DNA from: Nocardia aurantiaca
GTDB lineage: Bacteria > Actinomycetota > Actinomycetes > Mycobacteriales > Mycobacteriaceae
Direction: 5' to 3'
DNA: 64,000 bases
Assembly (NCBI RefSeq): GCF_009708175.1
Contig: NZ_WMBB01000017.1
Coordinates: 1 to 64,000, forward strand
Shown here piece after piece: positions 15,292-24,418 of this stretch. The number at the start of each line of letters is the position of its first letter. The first letter of the stretch is position 1. The notes under the pieces are model-generated. The model ran no database searches. It was not told the origin of the DNA and saw only the letters and a program-made list of their open reading frames with translations. The position numbers and the translations under genes are program-made.

Positions 15292-16956
15292 ATGGATCAG
15301 AGTTCGATCGCGTGGGCCGACGGTGCGCTCGTCACCATCGACCAGCGGGCGCTGCCGCACGAGGTGCGGGAGCTTCGGATCACGACGGTCGACGAGGTCA
15401 TCGATGCGATCAAGACCTTGGCCGTGCGCGGGGCGCCGGCGATCGGCGTGTGCGGTGCCTTCGGCGTGGTGATCGCGGCGCTGGCCGCCACCGCCGACGG
15501 CGCGGTCGACGCCGCGAAAGTGGAGGCCGAGGCCGCACGCATCGCGGACGCCCGGCCGACCGCGGTGAATCTGGCCTGGGGTGTGCAGCGCACGCTGGCC
15601 AAGCTGCCCGAAGGCGTGCAGGCCATGCTCGACGAGGCGCTCGAGCTGCTGGCCGAGGACGGCCGCGTGAACCTGGCCGCCGCCGCCGAGGCCGCCGATC
15701 TGATTCAGCGGCTCTGCGCGGATCGCCCGCTGCGACTGCTCACCCACTGCAATACGGGCCGCCTGGCCACCACCGCATGGGGCACCGCCATCGGCGCGCT
15801 GCGAATGCTGCATCAGCGCGGCGCGCTCGCCGAGGTGATCGTGGACGAGACCCGCCCGCTGCTGCAGGGCGCACGTCTGACCGCATGGGAGATGGCCGAA
15901 GCCGGTATCCCGCACCGGCTCACAATCGATTCCGCCGCGGCCTGGGCCATGGCGACCGAGCAGGTGGATGCCGTGGTCGTGGGCGCGGACCGGATCACCG
16001 CCGACGGGGCCGTCGCCAACAAGATCGGCACCTACATGCTGGCCATCGCCGCCAAGCATCACGGTATTCCGTTCATCGTGGTCGCACCCGAATCGACCCG
16101 CGATATCTCGACCGCGCGGGGCTCCGACATCGTGGTGGAGCAGCGCGCCGCCGCCGAGGTGACCGGATTCGGCGGCGTCGCAACAGCTCCCGAGAACACC
16201 CCGACCTTCAATCCGGCATTCGACGTGACCCCGGCCGAGCTGGTCACCGCCGTGGTCACCGAGTACGGCGTGCTCGAGGATGCCGCCGCCGCGCGGACAT
16301 CGGCCTCGTCTTCGGCGACGGACGCCGCGGCGTCGACCGCCGGTGCCGAGATCGCGGACATCGCGCGCGGCCTCTACGCCAGCGGCTGGATGCCCGGCAC
16401 CGCGGGCAATATCTCGGTGCGCCAGGGTGATACGGCCGTCATCACCGCGAGCGGGCTGTCAAAGGGCGAGCTCACCGCCGCGGACATAGTGGCCGTCGCG
16501 GTCGTCGATTCCGAGCCGGTCGACGCGTCCGGCCGCAAGCCGTCGGCGGAGACCACCATCCACACCGCCGTATATCGCACCCGCGGCGCCGACGCGGTGG
16601 TGCACGTCCATCCGCCGCACGCCACGGCGGTCTCGATCAAGACGGCTGGATCCGGCGTCGCCACAGCGCGTTTCGCGGGCTACGAGCTGATCAAGGGCCT
16701 CGGTTCGGCGCGCCCCGATCTCATCGACATCCCAGTGTTCCCGAACCACGCCGATGTCCCGCAGATCGGCGCGGACATCGAGAAGTACCTGACCGAGCAC
16801 CCCGACGCCCCGCCCGTACTGTTCATCGCCGGGCACGGCATCACCACCTGGGGCTCGACCCTGGCGCAGGCGCGTGACCGCGCCGAATGCCTCGAGGCCA
16901 TGTGCGAGCTGACCACCTTGACCGGATACCGCGAGATTCCGGTGGGCGACAATTAG
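15292..16956 (+). CDS. mtnAB: Fused MtnA-MtnB: methylthioribose-1-P isomerase and methylthioribulose-1-P dehydratase
   Basis: A 554-residue bifunctional enzyme for two consecutive steps of the methionine salvage pathway. Residues 1-~325 are MtnA: early segment PHEVRELRITTVDEVIDAIK, the catalytic cysteine loop LLTHCNTG and the Asp loop VVVGADRITADGAVANKIGT. An Ala/Ser-rich linker (about 330-355, AAAARTSASSSATDAAAS) joins it to MtnB, a class II aldolase-fold dehydratase with AGNISVRQGD, the zinc-binding HVHPPHATAVS and HGITTWG. MtnA and MtnB are usually separate proteins. The gene leads a run of three: mtnD follows after 19 bases and mtnC overlaps mtnD. Confidence 0.92.
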   Translation: MDQSSIAWADGALVTIDQRALPHEVRELRITTVDEVIDAIKTLAVRGAPAIGVCGAFGVVIAALAATADGAVDAAKVEAEAARIADARPTAVNLAWGVQRTLAKLPEGVQAMLDEALELLAEDGRVNLAAAAEAADLIQRLCADRPLRLLTHCNTGRLATTAWGTAIGALRMLHQRGALAEVIVDETRPLLQGARLTAWEMAEAGIPHRLTIDSAAAWAMATEQVDAVVVGADRITADGAVANKIGTYMLAIAAKHHGIPFIVVAPESTRDISTARGSDIVVEQRAAAEVTGFGGVATAPENTPTFNPAFDVTPAELVTAVVTEYGVLEDAAAARTSASSSATDAAASTAGAEIADIARGLYASGWMPGTAGNISVRQGDTAVITASGLSKGELTAADIVAVAVVDSEPVDASGRKPSAETTIHTAVYRTRGADAVVHVHPPHATAVSIKTAGSGVATARFAGYELIKGLGSARPDLIDIPVFPNHADVPQIGADIEKYLTEHPDAPPVLFIAGHGITTWGSTLAQARDRAECLEAMCELTTLTGYREIPVGDN

Positions 16957-16975
16957 TTCCGAGAAAGGAACCCCT

Positions 16976-17554
16976 ATGACTCTGTTGCAGATCATGTCCG
17001 ACAAGGACGCCGGTAACGTCATCCTGCGCACCGACGACGACGCGGTGATCGCCGCCGAGCTGGCCGAACGCGGCATCATCTTCGAGCGCTGGCCGCTGCT
17101 GGAGGGTTTCAGCGCCGCCACCACCACCGAGAAGCTGCTGGCCGAATACCAGGCTCGCATCGATGAATTGAACGCTGACGGCCGCTACAAGTTCATCGAC
17201 GTGGCCCGGATCCACCCCGATGACAGCGACCCGGAGTGGCCCGCCAAGGCATTCGCCGCGCGCACCAAGTTCCTCGACGAGCACCGTCACGCCGAGGATG
17301 AGGTCCGTTTCTTCGCGGCCGGCTCGGGCTGCTTCTATCTGCACCTGGGCGATGAGGTGCTGGCCACCGTGTGCACCGCGGGCGATCTGGTCTCGGTCCC
17401 GGCGGGCACCCTGCACTGGTTCGACATGGGCGCCCAGCCGGAGTTCGTGGCCGTGCGCTTCTTCGAGGAGGAGGACGGCTGGATCGGCGATTTCACCGGC
17501 GACAAGATCTCGTCCGGTTTCCCGACCCTCGACGAGCTGCTGGCCCCGGCATGA
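16976..17554 (+). CDS. mtnD: Acireductone dioxygenase
   Basis: A 192-residue cupin that oxidises acireductone; the bound metal decides whether the product is the methionine keto-acid precursor (iron) or an off-pathway product (nickel). Metal ligands are visible in EHRHAEDEVRFF (HxHxxxxE, about residues 101-108) and the distal LHWFD. The ribosome site GAGAAAGGA precedes ATG 16976. It lies second in the mtn operon and its stop overlaps the mtnC start (ATGA). Confidence 0.93.
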   Translation: MTLLQIMSDKDAGNVILRTDDDAVIAAELAERGIIFERWPLLEGFSAATTTEKLLAEYQARIDELNADGRYKFIDVARIHPDDSDPEWPAKAFAARTKFLDEHRHAEDEVRFFAAGSGCFYLHLGDEVLATVCTAGDLVSVPAGTLHWFDMGAQPEFVAVRFFEEEDGWIGDFTGDKISSGFPTLDELLAPA

Positions 17555-18234
17555 TCAAGGCGGTCGTTCTCGATATCGAGGGCACTACCAGCCCGACCAG
17601 TTCGGTGCGGGAGGACCTGTACGGCTACACCCGCGACCGACTCCCGGCCTGGCTGGCCGAAAACATCGACGGCGCCGCCGATCCCATCATCGAGGCCACC
17701 CGCGCCCAGGCCGATCGTCCGGATGCGGACGCCGCCGAGGTGGCGCGGATCCTCATCGAGTGGCTCGATTCCGACGTGAAGTCGGAGCCGCTCAAGGCCG
17801 CCCAGGGCATCATCTGCGCCGAGGGCTTCCGCAATGGCGCCCTGCACGGCGAGTTCTTCCCGGATGTGCCTCCGGTCCTACGCGCCTGGCGCGACGCCGG
17901 TCTGGAGCTCTACATCTACTCCTCGGGTTCGGTTCGCAACCAGAAGGATTGGTTCGCTTTCGCCCGTGGCGGCGACCTCTCCCCACTGATCAGCGGCCAC
18001 TTCGACCTGTCCACCGCGGGCCCGAAACGCGAAGCCTCCTCTTACGAGAAGATCGCGAGCGCCATCGGCGTCCCGGCCGCACAGATCCTGTTCCTGTCCG
18101 ACCACCCGGACGAGGTGGACGCCGCGACCGTGGCAGGCTGGCAGGCCATCGGCGTGACCCGCCCGGGCGAGCCGAACAGCCCCCGGGGCCCCCACCGCTG
18201 GATCAGTGACTTCGCCGTCGTCGAGCCGAACTGA
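17551..18234 (+). CDS. mtnC: Enolase-phosphatase E1
   Basis: A 227-residue HAD-superfamily enzyme that enolises and dephosphorylates 2,3-diketo-5-methylthiopentyl-1-phosphate to acireductone. HAD motif I is VVLDIEGTTSPTSSV (Asp8 nucleophile, Asp-x-Glu-Gly-Thr-Thr as in eukaryotic-type MtnC). Motif II is YIYSSGSVRNQK, and the C-terminal acidic motif is LFLSDHPDEVDAA. It is translationally coupled to mtnD by ATGA. A strong terminator follows 22 bases downstream, so the operon ends here. Confidence 0.92.
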   Translation: MIKAVVLDIEGTTSPTSSVREDLYGYTRDRLPAWLAENIDGAADPIIEATRAQADRPDADAAEVARILIEWLDSDVKSEPLKAAQGIICAEGFRNGALHGEFFPDVPPVLRAWRDAGLELYIYSSGSVRNQKDWFAFARGGDLSPLISGHFDLSTAGPKREASSYEKIASAIGVPAAQILFLSDHPDEVDAATVAGWQAIGVTRPGEPNSPRGPHRWISDFAVVEPN

Positions 18235-18256
18235 GCGGCGAGAGAACGCGATACGC

Positions 18257-18292
18257 ATCGGGCCCGTCCAGCAGACGCTGGACGGGCCCGAT
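18257..18292. terminator. Strong hairpin terminator between convergent operons
   Basis: ATCGGGCCCGTCCAGC pairs perfectly with its complement across an AGAC loop, giving a 16-bp stem. It sits between mtnC and the convergent cvnD gene and can end transcription from both sides. Confidence 0.75.
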
Positions 18293-18309
18293 ACCGTTTC
18301 GGCGCGCTG

Positions 18310-18900
18310 TCAGCGCACCCCGGCGGTGGCCGCGCGATCGATGAGGTACTCGACCAGGGTCATCAGCACGTTCTTGCACGAGCCGCGGTCACGGGCGTCA
18401 CACAGCAGCACTGGGATGCGGTCGTCCAGGTCGAGGGCGTCGCGGACCTCGGCGGGGGTGTACAGCGGCGCGCCCTCGAAGCAGTTGACGGCGACGGTGA
18501 AGGCGACGCCGCGGCGTTCGAAGAAGTCGATCGCGGCGAACGATCCGTCGAGGCGGCGGGTGTCGGCCAGTACGACCGCGCCCAGGGCGCCGCGCGCGAG
18601 TTCGTCCCAGAGGAACCAGAAGCGGTCCTGTCCGGGGGTGCCGAACAGATAGAGAACCAGGTTCGCGTCGATGGTGATGCGGCCGAAGTCGAGTGCGACC
18701 GTGGTGGTCGTCTTGCCTTCCACGCCCCGCAGATCGTCGACGCCGGCGGACAACTCGGTGATGAGTTCTTCGGTGCGCAGGGGGGCGATCTCACTGATCG
18801 ATCCCACCATGGTGGTTTTGCCGACGCCGAAGCCGCCCGCGATGAGAATTTTCACCGAGGCGGCCATGGGCGCGGCGGAGTCAAAGTTTTCGGATGCCAT
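18310..18900 (-). CDS. cvnD: Conservon GTP-binding protein CvnD
   Basis: A 196-residue small Ras-like ATP/GTP-binding protein. The P-loop is GGFGVGKTT (about residues 22-30); the switch region has TTTVALDFGRI; the G3-like motif is LFGTPGQDRFWFLWD. It is the last gene of a four-gene conservon (cvnA-B-C-D) that couples a sensor-kinase-like membrane protein to a GTPase, in a scheme likened to G-protein signalling. ATG 18900 is used; it overlaps the end of cvnC by 20 bases. It may act at the membrane with CvnB and CvnC. Confidence 0.9.
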   Translation of the reverse strand: MASENFDSAAPMAASVKILIAGGFGVGKTTMVGSISEIAPLRTEELITELSAGVDDLRGVEGKTTTTVALDFGRITIDANLVLYLFGTPGQDRFWFLWDELARGALGAVVLADTRRLDGSFAAIDFFERRGVAFTVAVNCFEGAPLYTPAEVRDALDLDDRIPVLLCDARDRGSCKNVLMTLVEYLIDRAATAGVR

Positions 18901-19258
18901 CGAGTACCGCTCGCAGAATGTTGAGGTCACCGGGCGCGGCCTCGGGGGAGGCCGGGGCCCGGAAGTTGAGGATGTTGTCGGAGATGAGGTCCCCCACCAG
19001 GATTTTCGTTACCGCCAATGGCAACCGCAGGGCGGCCGAGACCTCGGCCACCGACAGCGGCAACCGGCACAACCGCACGATTTCGGTGTATTCCGGTTCG
19101 ACACGCCGCAGCGGTGGGGCGGCATTGGGAACCACCACCACCGTGAGCATGTCCAAATCGTGCGCCGCGCCCATGGTCCGACCGCCGGTGCGTGCGTAGG
19201 GGCGCACGAGCGGACCGGCCGCGTCGTCGAACCACTGTTGCTCCGGCCCCGGCCTCAT
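18881..19258 (-). CDS. cvnC: Conservon DUF742 protein CvnC
   Basis: A 125-residue DUF742 winged-helix-like protein: LVRPYARTGGRT at the N-terminus, EYTEIVRLCRLPLSVAEVSA in the middle and VGDLISDNILNFRAP near the end. These are hallmarks of CvnC. It overlaps cvnB by four bases (ATGA, 19255-19258) and cvnD by 20, so the set is translationally coupled. Confidence 0.9.
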   Translation of the reverse strand: MRPGPEQQWFDDAAGPLVRPYARTGGRTMGAAHDLDMLTVVVVPNAAPPLRRVEPEYTEIVRLCRLPLSVAEVSAALRLPLAVTKILVGDLISDNILNFRAPASPEAAPGDLNILRAVLDGIRKL

Positions 19259-19680
19259 GACAGTCGGGGGTTGCCTTGTCCGGCCAGATTGTGGCGCGGG
19301 GTGGTGGACAGGTAGTTGCCGACGCGCTGCACGGTCAGGTTCATCTCGTAGGCGACCATGCCGAGGTTGGCCTGCTCGGTGGCCTGCAGCGCCAGGCAGG
19401 CGTGGCTGCCCGCGGCCGTCACGAACAGCACCGCGCGCTCGAGTTCGATCACCGCCTGGCGGACGCCGCCGCCGTCGAATCTGCCGCCGGCGCTGCGCGC
19501 GAGCCCGTAGAGGGTCGAGGACATGGCACCGAAGTGTTCGGCGTCCTCGCGGCTCATGGCGGAGGAGCGGCCCAGCAGCAGCCCGTCGGTGGAGTGCACC
19601 ACCGCGTGACGGACGCCTGCGAGCCGGTCGACCAGATCATCGAGTAGCCAGTTGAGATCACCAGCGTTTGAGGTGGTCAC
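19255..19680 (-). CDS. cvnB: Conservon roadblock/LC7-domain protein CvnB
   Basis: A 141-residue roadblock/LC7 protein: LNWLLDDLVDRLAGVRHAVV, the regulatory LC7 strand STDGLLLGRSSAM, and the helix ARSAGGRFDGGGVRQAVIEL. In conservons CvnB is thought to bind the CvnD GTPase and affect its nucleotide state. GTG at 19680 is chosen as start with GGAAGG just upstream. The gene start lies 23 bases inside the 3' end of cvnA. Confidence 0.9.
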   Translation of the reverse strand: MTTSNAGDLNWLLDDLVDRLAGVRHAVVHSTDGLLLGRSSAMSREDAEHFGAMSSTLYGLARSAGGRFDGGGVRQAVIELERAVLFVTAAGSHACLALQATEQANLGMVAYEMNLTVQRVGNYLSTTPRHNLAGQGNPRLS

Positions 19681-22234
19681 CGTCGCCTTCCTGTCGTTCC
19701 GAAAATGCCTGGGACTCAGGCCCGAACGAACCGGGGTCGGCCTTGCGGCCCTGCCTGGTTCCGTTCTCGATAGCGGAGAAAAGGTCTCGGGCCTGCTCGG
19801 CCGTACGGGTGGCGGGGGCCGTCGACTCGGCGGTCGACTGCTCCTGCGCCAATTCCGGTGCGAGACTTGCCTGCCGACGCCGACGCGGGAGCGCGGGCCG
19901 GGTGTCGGAGCCAGTGTAATGCGACCGTCCGAATTCGCGAGCACGGAAACCGTTTTCCGCCGGGGGGATCGGTGCGGCCGGAGGATTCCCCCGCGGCCGC
20001 GGGCTGGTCGGCGGATCGAATGGTGTCGCTGCTCCGAAGGACATGATCGGCGGCACGGACGAGCCGGTGGACGGCCCGGAGGGCTCCGGCTGAGGGGCGC
20101 TCGCAGCCCCCGGCGCGGCCGGGGGTTCGTGGGCTTCGTAGTCGAGGACCGGCAGTTCGTAGCTCGAGATCATCGACGGAGGTACCGCCGGCGCCGCGGG
20201 GAGCTGCGGCAACGCGGCCACCGCCATCGAGGTCGCGGACGGCTCGGCGGCATCGAGCTGCCGCGGCACGACCGGGATCTCACCGGTCCGGTTGGAAGGC
20301 TGCACGACCAGGCTGTTGGGCACCAGCACGATGGCCCGCACGCCGCCGTAGTCGGATTCGGTGAGCCGCACCGAGATACCATTGCGTGCCGCCAGCTGGG
20401 CAACCACGAATCGGCCGAGCCGGAAGTCATCGGGCAGCATGGCCACACCGAAGTCCGGTGCCTCGCGCAGGATCTCGTTGATCCGCGCGAGCTCCTCCTC
20501 GGGCATGCCCATGCCCTGGTCGATGATCTCGATGGCGACGCCCTTGCCGACCACATTGCCGCGCACCTCGACCTGCGACTGCGGCGGCGAGAAGTGGGCG
20601 GCATTGTCGACCAGCTCGGCGAGCAGGTGCACGAGGTCGGCCACTGCGCTGCCGGCGATGGACACCTCCGGCAGCCGGGCGATCCTGACGCGGGTGTAGT
20701 CGAGGGTCTCGCCGACGCTGGAGCGCACGATCTCCAGCAGCTGCACCGGATTCCGCCACTGCCGGCCAGGCTGGCCGCCGGCGAGAATGATCAGGTTCTC
20801 GGCGTTGCGGCGTTCGCGGGTGGCGAGGTGGTCGAGCCGGAAGTAGATGTCCAGCAACGCCGGGTCCTCCTGCTGCGCCTCCGCGGCGTCGAGGATCTCC
20901 AGCTGCCGGTGCACGATGACCTGGCTGCGGTGGGCGATATTGAGGAACATCGCCTTGACGCCCTCACGGGTGCGGGCCTCGGTGATGGCGGCCGCCACGG
21001 CGGCGCCGTGAGCGTGCGTGAATGCCTTTGCCACCTGGCCGATCTCGTCGTGGCCGAAGTCCAGCACCGCGGCCTCGGTGGCGGGGTCGACCGGCTGGCC
21101 GGCGCGCAGCTTGGCCATGATCTCGGGCAGGCGCTCGTCGGCCAGCACCAGCGTCTCGTTGCGCAGGCCCTTGAGGCGGCGAATGATCCGGTTGGCGAGC
21201 ACCAGCGACACCAGAAATGCGAGCGTCGACACGGCGAGCATGGCACCACCGACGAGGGCGGAGTCGCGGGCGTCGCGGTCGGCCGCGTCAGCGGCCAGCT
21301 TCTCGTTGTGGCGGCTCATCTTGCCCCACAGGCGCAGCATCTGCGTATTGAGCCGGGAGACGGTGTCGCGCCATTCCTGCGGGGTGAAGGTCAGCGGCGC
21401 GACCTGTGTGGTGCCCCCGGGTTTCGCGGGCGGAACGGTCATGGGATCGAGTGCCCGCGACAGCAGCACGTTCTCCATCATGACGATCTTCGTCCAGTCC
21501 GGATCGTTCATGAGGGCCTGCATGTCGACGTCACCGGTGGTGCCGTCACCACCGGCCAGCACGCCGAGGTTCACCCGGTAGGTGCCCGCCACCCGGGAGA
21601 ATTCGATGGCCAGCTCGGGCGGCACGCTGCCGCCCGACAGCAGCACCTCGGCGACCGCGGCCTCGCGGGAGAGCATTTCGGCGGCCTGCACGACCTGCAG
21701 ACCGTTGGCGATCTCCAGGGCCACATCGGGATTGGGCGCGGTGTCGGCGACGAGCCGGGTGCCGATCCAGACGAATTCGAGCAGCTTGCCGTAGAAGTAG
21801 TAGACGTCGGAGATCGACACGGCATTGGTGTCGATCTGGGTGCGCAGTCCGGCGAGCTGACGGGTCAGTGTGGTGAGACCGCCGACGTCATCGCCGACGG
21901 ACTTCGGGCTGGTCTTCTGCATGGTGGCGCTGACCGGTGCCAGGGCCTGTAGCGCGCTGTCGAGACGGGTTCGCGCCTGTGCCAACGCCTTCGGGCTGGC
22001 GTCGTCGGCGCCCCCCATCTGGGCCAGCGACTGCTGGCGCTCCTGCTCCACCGCGGCGATCACGTCTCCGGTGGGCGCTGCCGCGGCGGACAACGCATCC
22101 GCCCACTCCCGCGCGTGCTTGCTCTCGACCACCAGGTACCCCGCGCCACCCACGCCGATCACGAGCAGCGCCAGGCTCGGGACGAGTGCGATGGCGAGCA
22201 CGCGGGTCCGGACCCCGAGCCTCGCTCTGAACAT
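19658..22234 (-). CDS. cvnA: Conservon sensor histidine-kinase-like protein CvnA
   Basis: An 858-residue membrane sensor. An N-terminal helix (VLAIALVPSLALLVIGVGGA) and a second near residues 330-350 bracket an extracytoplasmic nitrate/sulfonate-sensor-like region. A HAMP-like segment follows (RIIRRLKGLRNETLVLADER), then a dimerisation helix with HRSQVIVHRQLEILDAAEAQ. The ATPase domain has an N box, ELVDNAAHFSPPQSQVEV, and a G1 box, IEIIDQGMGMPEEE. The last ~200 residues are Pro/Ala-rich and disordered, as in other CvnA proteins. It heads the cvn operon. A divergent 569-bp gap separates it from an aldehyde dehydrogenase. Confidence 0.9.
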   Translation of the reverse strand: MFRARLGVRTRVLAIALVPSLALLVIGVGGAGYLVVESKHAREWADALSAAAAPTGDVIAAVEQERQQSLAQMGGADDASPKALAQARTRLDSALQALAPVSATMQKTSPKSVGDDVGGLTTLTRQLAGLRTQIDTNAVSISDVYYFYGKLLEFVWIGTRLVADTAPNPDVALEIANGLQVVQAAEMLSREAAVAEVLLSGGSVPPELAIEFSRVAGTYRVNLGVLAGGDGTTGDVDMQALMNDPDWTKIVMMENVLLSRALDPMTVPPAKPGGTTQVAPLTFTPQEWRDTVSRLNTQMLRLWGKMSRHNEKLAADAADRDARDSALVGGAMLAVSTLAFLVSLVLANRIIRRLKGLRNETLVLADERLPEIMAKLRAGQPVDPATEAAVLDFGHDEIGQVAKAFTHAHGAAVAAAITEARTREGVKAMFLNIAHRSQVIVHRQLEILDAAEAQQEDPALLDIYFRLDHLATRERRNAENLIILAGGQPGRQWRNPVQLLEIVRSSVGETLDYTRVRIARLPEVSIAGSAVADLVHLLAELVDNAAHFSPPQSQVEVRGNVVGKGVAIEIIDQGMGMPEEELARINEILREAPDFGVAMLPDDFRLGRFVVAQLAARNGISVRLTESDYGGVRAIVLVPNSLVVQPSNRTGEIPVVPRQLDAAEPSATSMAVAALPQLPAAPAVPPSMISSYELPVLDYEAHEPPAAPGAASAPQPEPSGPSTGSSVPPIMSFGAATPFDPPTSPRPRGNPPAAPIPPAENGFRAREFGRSHYTGSDTRPALPRRRRQASLAPELAQEQSTAESTAPATRTAEQARDLFSAIENGTRQGRKADPGSFGPESQAFSERQEGDGDHLKRW

Positions 22235-22803
22235 CGGGCAAAGGTAACGGGGCGTAAGTCACATACGCCTCATCGATCCCGTTGAGCGGGACCAAGATTG
22301 ACTTTTTAATTCATGTATGCATCTACATTGCAGGGCAACCCATCGTTCAGCTACTGATTGGCAATCGACATCGGTGGCGGCGCAGCGCGATTCGCGACTC
22401 TCGGGCGTGGCGGCGGGGATCAGCGGAGAGGGAGGGAACCCACCCGCTGGACATCGGCGGTGGCGCCCGGCAGGGTGCGACCGACGCCGGGACGGTTCTC
22501 AGATGATCCCGCGCACACACCCCTCGTGCGTGCGCGGGATCGGGGGCCCGATCCGCCGGTGCTGCCATCACCGCCACTGATCCCCGCCCGGGGGCCGCTG
22601 GCTGTTCTTCGCTCGCCCGTCTCGATCAGTTACAGATTTCGCAGGTAGAAGCCATAATTTGGGCAATACCGGCAATTCGCCGGACTGGCGGTTCCGATCG
22701 GAAACCCGATCCGAGCGGCCCGGATAACGCGGTCCCGGCCCGGTGCGGGCGCCGCGGCGTAGATTGTGTGTATCCGCAAGTTACTCGCAAGTAGGAGGCG
22801 ACG
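22235..22803. other. Intergenic region between cvnA and the aldehyde dehydrogenase gene
   Basis: No gene is supportable. The first ~90 bases are AT-rich and hold a small inverted repeat (ATGTA...TACAT, about 22313-22329), so the cvn promoter is probably here. The last 60 bases contain CGCAAGT twice (about 22776 and 22786) before the GGAGG ribosome site of the next gene. A 12-bp hairpin is listed separately. Confidence 0.4.
22505..22541. terminator. Isolated hairpin in the divergent gap
   Basis: GATCCCGCGCAC (22505-22516) pairs perfectly with GTGCGCGGGATC (22530-22541) across a 13-nt loop. Since both flanking genes point away from it, it ends no known transcript. It may be a structured leader, a terminator of an unseen small RNA, or a protein-binding site. 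Confidence 0.35.
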
Positions 22804-24357
22804 ATGCCGGTGCCGACTGCCGAGGTATTCGAACGATTGCGCTCGTTCGCGGCCGTGGATACCGCCCAGGGCCACGCGACCCGAGCGATCATCGAGGTCT
22901 TCACCGGAGAGACCCTGGGCTCGGTGCCGGTGGGCACCGCCGCCGATGTCGCCACCGCCGTCGCCAAAGCTCGTGCCGCGCAGGCCGAATGGGCTGCGCG
23001 CACCCCGAAGCAGCGCGCCGAGGTACTGGACCGATACCGGGCGCTGGTGGTCGAGAGCCGCGAATTCCTCATGGACGTCATCCAGGCCGAGACCGGCAAG
23101 GCCCGGTGGGCGGCCCAGGAGGAGGTCATGAGCCTGATGTTCGCGGCCCGCTACTTCTCGCGAGTGGCCCCGCGGCTGCTCGCTCCACACAGCGTCCCGG
23201 GCGCGTTCCCGGTGGTCAATCGGGCCTCGGTGCGCGCGGTGCCGAAGGGCGTGGTCGGCGTGATCGCGCCGTGGAACTACCCGATGGCGCTGTCGGTCGG
23301 CGACTCGATTCCGGCGCTGCTGGCCGGTAATGCCGTAGTGGTCAAGCCCGACAGCCAGACTCCGTACTCCTCGCTGGTCAATGCCGAGCTCTTCGCCCGC
23401 GCCGGACTGCCGACTGGTCTGTTCGCCGTGGTTCCCGGCCCAGGCACGGTGGTGGGCACGGCCATTGTCGAGAACTGCGACTACCTGATGTTCACCGGTT
23501 CCTCCGCCACCGGCCGCACCCTGGCCGAGCAGTGCGGCCGCCGCCTCATCGGTTACTCCGCCGAGCTCGGCGGCAAGAACCCGATGATCGTCACTCGCGG
23601 CGCCGATCTGAACAAGGCGGCCAAGGCCGCAGTGCGCGCCTGCTTCTCCAATGCGGGTCAGCTCTGCATCTCCATCGAGCGGCTCTATGTCGAGCGCGCG
23701 GTCGCCGACCAGTTCACCGAGAAGTTCGCGGCCGCGGTGAAGGCTGCGAAACTCGGCGCGGCATACGATTTCTCGAAGGACATCGGCAGCCTCATCTCCG
23801 AGGCGCAGCTGGAGACTGTCACCAAGCATGTGGCCGACGCGGTGTCCAAGGGCGCGAAGGTGCTCGTCGGCGGCAATGCCCGCCCGGATCTGGGTCCGCT
23901 GTTCTTCGAGCCGACGGTCCTGACCGAGGTCACCGATGCCATGGAGTGCGGCCGCAACGAGACCTTCGGCCCACTGGTGTCGATCTACCCGGTCGACTCG
24001 GTCCAGGAGGCCGTCACCCGCGCCAATGACACCGAGTACGGCCTCAATGCCAGCGTGTGGGCAGGCAGCAAGGCCGAGGGTGAGCGCATCGCGGAACAAT
24101 TGCACGCGGGTACGGTCAATGTCGATGAAGGCTACGCCCCGGCGTGGGGCACCACCGGTGCGCCGATGGGCGGCATGGGCATCTCGGGTGTCGGCCGCCG
24201 TCATGGTCCCGACGGCCTGCTGAAGTTCACCGAGCCGCAGTCCATCGTGGTGACGCGCTTGCTCAACCTGGACCCTCCGGCCTTCCTCCCGCAAAGCACG
24301 TGGCAGCCGCTCCTCATGGCCGCCGCCCGCGGTATCCGGTTCCTGCCGGGCCGCTGA
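22804..24357 (+). CDS. Succinate-semialdehyde dehydrogenase (GabD2-like aldehyde dehydrogenase)
   Basis: A 517-residue NAD(P)-dependent aldehyde dehydrogenase. The catalytic Cys288 is in NAGQLCISIERLY and the general base Glu254 in ELGGKNPMIV; the cofactor loop is FTGSSATGRTLAEQCGRRLI. The overall sequence, including PKGVVGVIAPWNYPMALSVG and the C-terminal AWGTTGAPMGGMGISGVGRR, resembles mycobacterial GabD2, which oxidises succinic semialdehyde in a variant TCA cycle. GGAGG lies nine bases upstream of ATG 22804. A promoter with repeated CGCAAGT motifs precedes it. Substrate is inferred from family resemblance. Confidence 0.85.
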   Translation: MPVPTAEVFERLRSFAAVDTAQGHATRAIIEVFTGETLGSVPVGTAADVATAVAKARAAQAEWAARTPKQRAEVLDRYRALVVESREFLMDVIQAETGKARWAAQEEVMSLMFAARYFSRVAPRLLAPHSVPGAFPVVNRASVRAVPKGVVGVIAPWNYPMALSVGDSIPALLAGNAVVVKPDSQTPYSSLVNAELFARAGLPTGLFAVVPGPGTVVGTAIVENCDYLMFTGSSATGRTLAEQCGRRLIGYSAELGGKNPMIVTRGADLNKAAKAAVRACFSNAGQLCISIERLYVERAVADQFTEKFAAAVKAAKLGAAYDFSKDIGSLISEAQLETVTKHVADAVSKGAKVLVGGNARPDLGPLFFEPTVLTEVTDAMECGRNETFGPLVSIYPVDSVQEAVTRANDTEYGLNASVWAGSKAEGERIAEQLHAGTVNVDEGYAPAWGTTGAPMGGMGISGVGRRHGPDGLLKFTEPQSIVVTRLLNLDPPAFLPQSTWQPLLMAAARGIRFLPGR

Positions 24358-24418
24358 GTTCACCGGCTGGACCACTCGGCCGGTATGCGTACACTGTACC
24401 CATCGGAAGGGTGGTCGA

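Noticed and set aside
19652..21952. A 766-residue plus-strand frame through cvnA
   Set aside because: It is the antisense shadow of a well-supported kinase gene in GC-rich DNA; no motif or ribosome site.
22630..24375. A 581-residue minus-strand frame across the aldehyde dehydrogenase
   Set aside because: Shadow of GabD2-like gene with intact catalytic residues on the plus strand.
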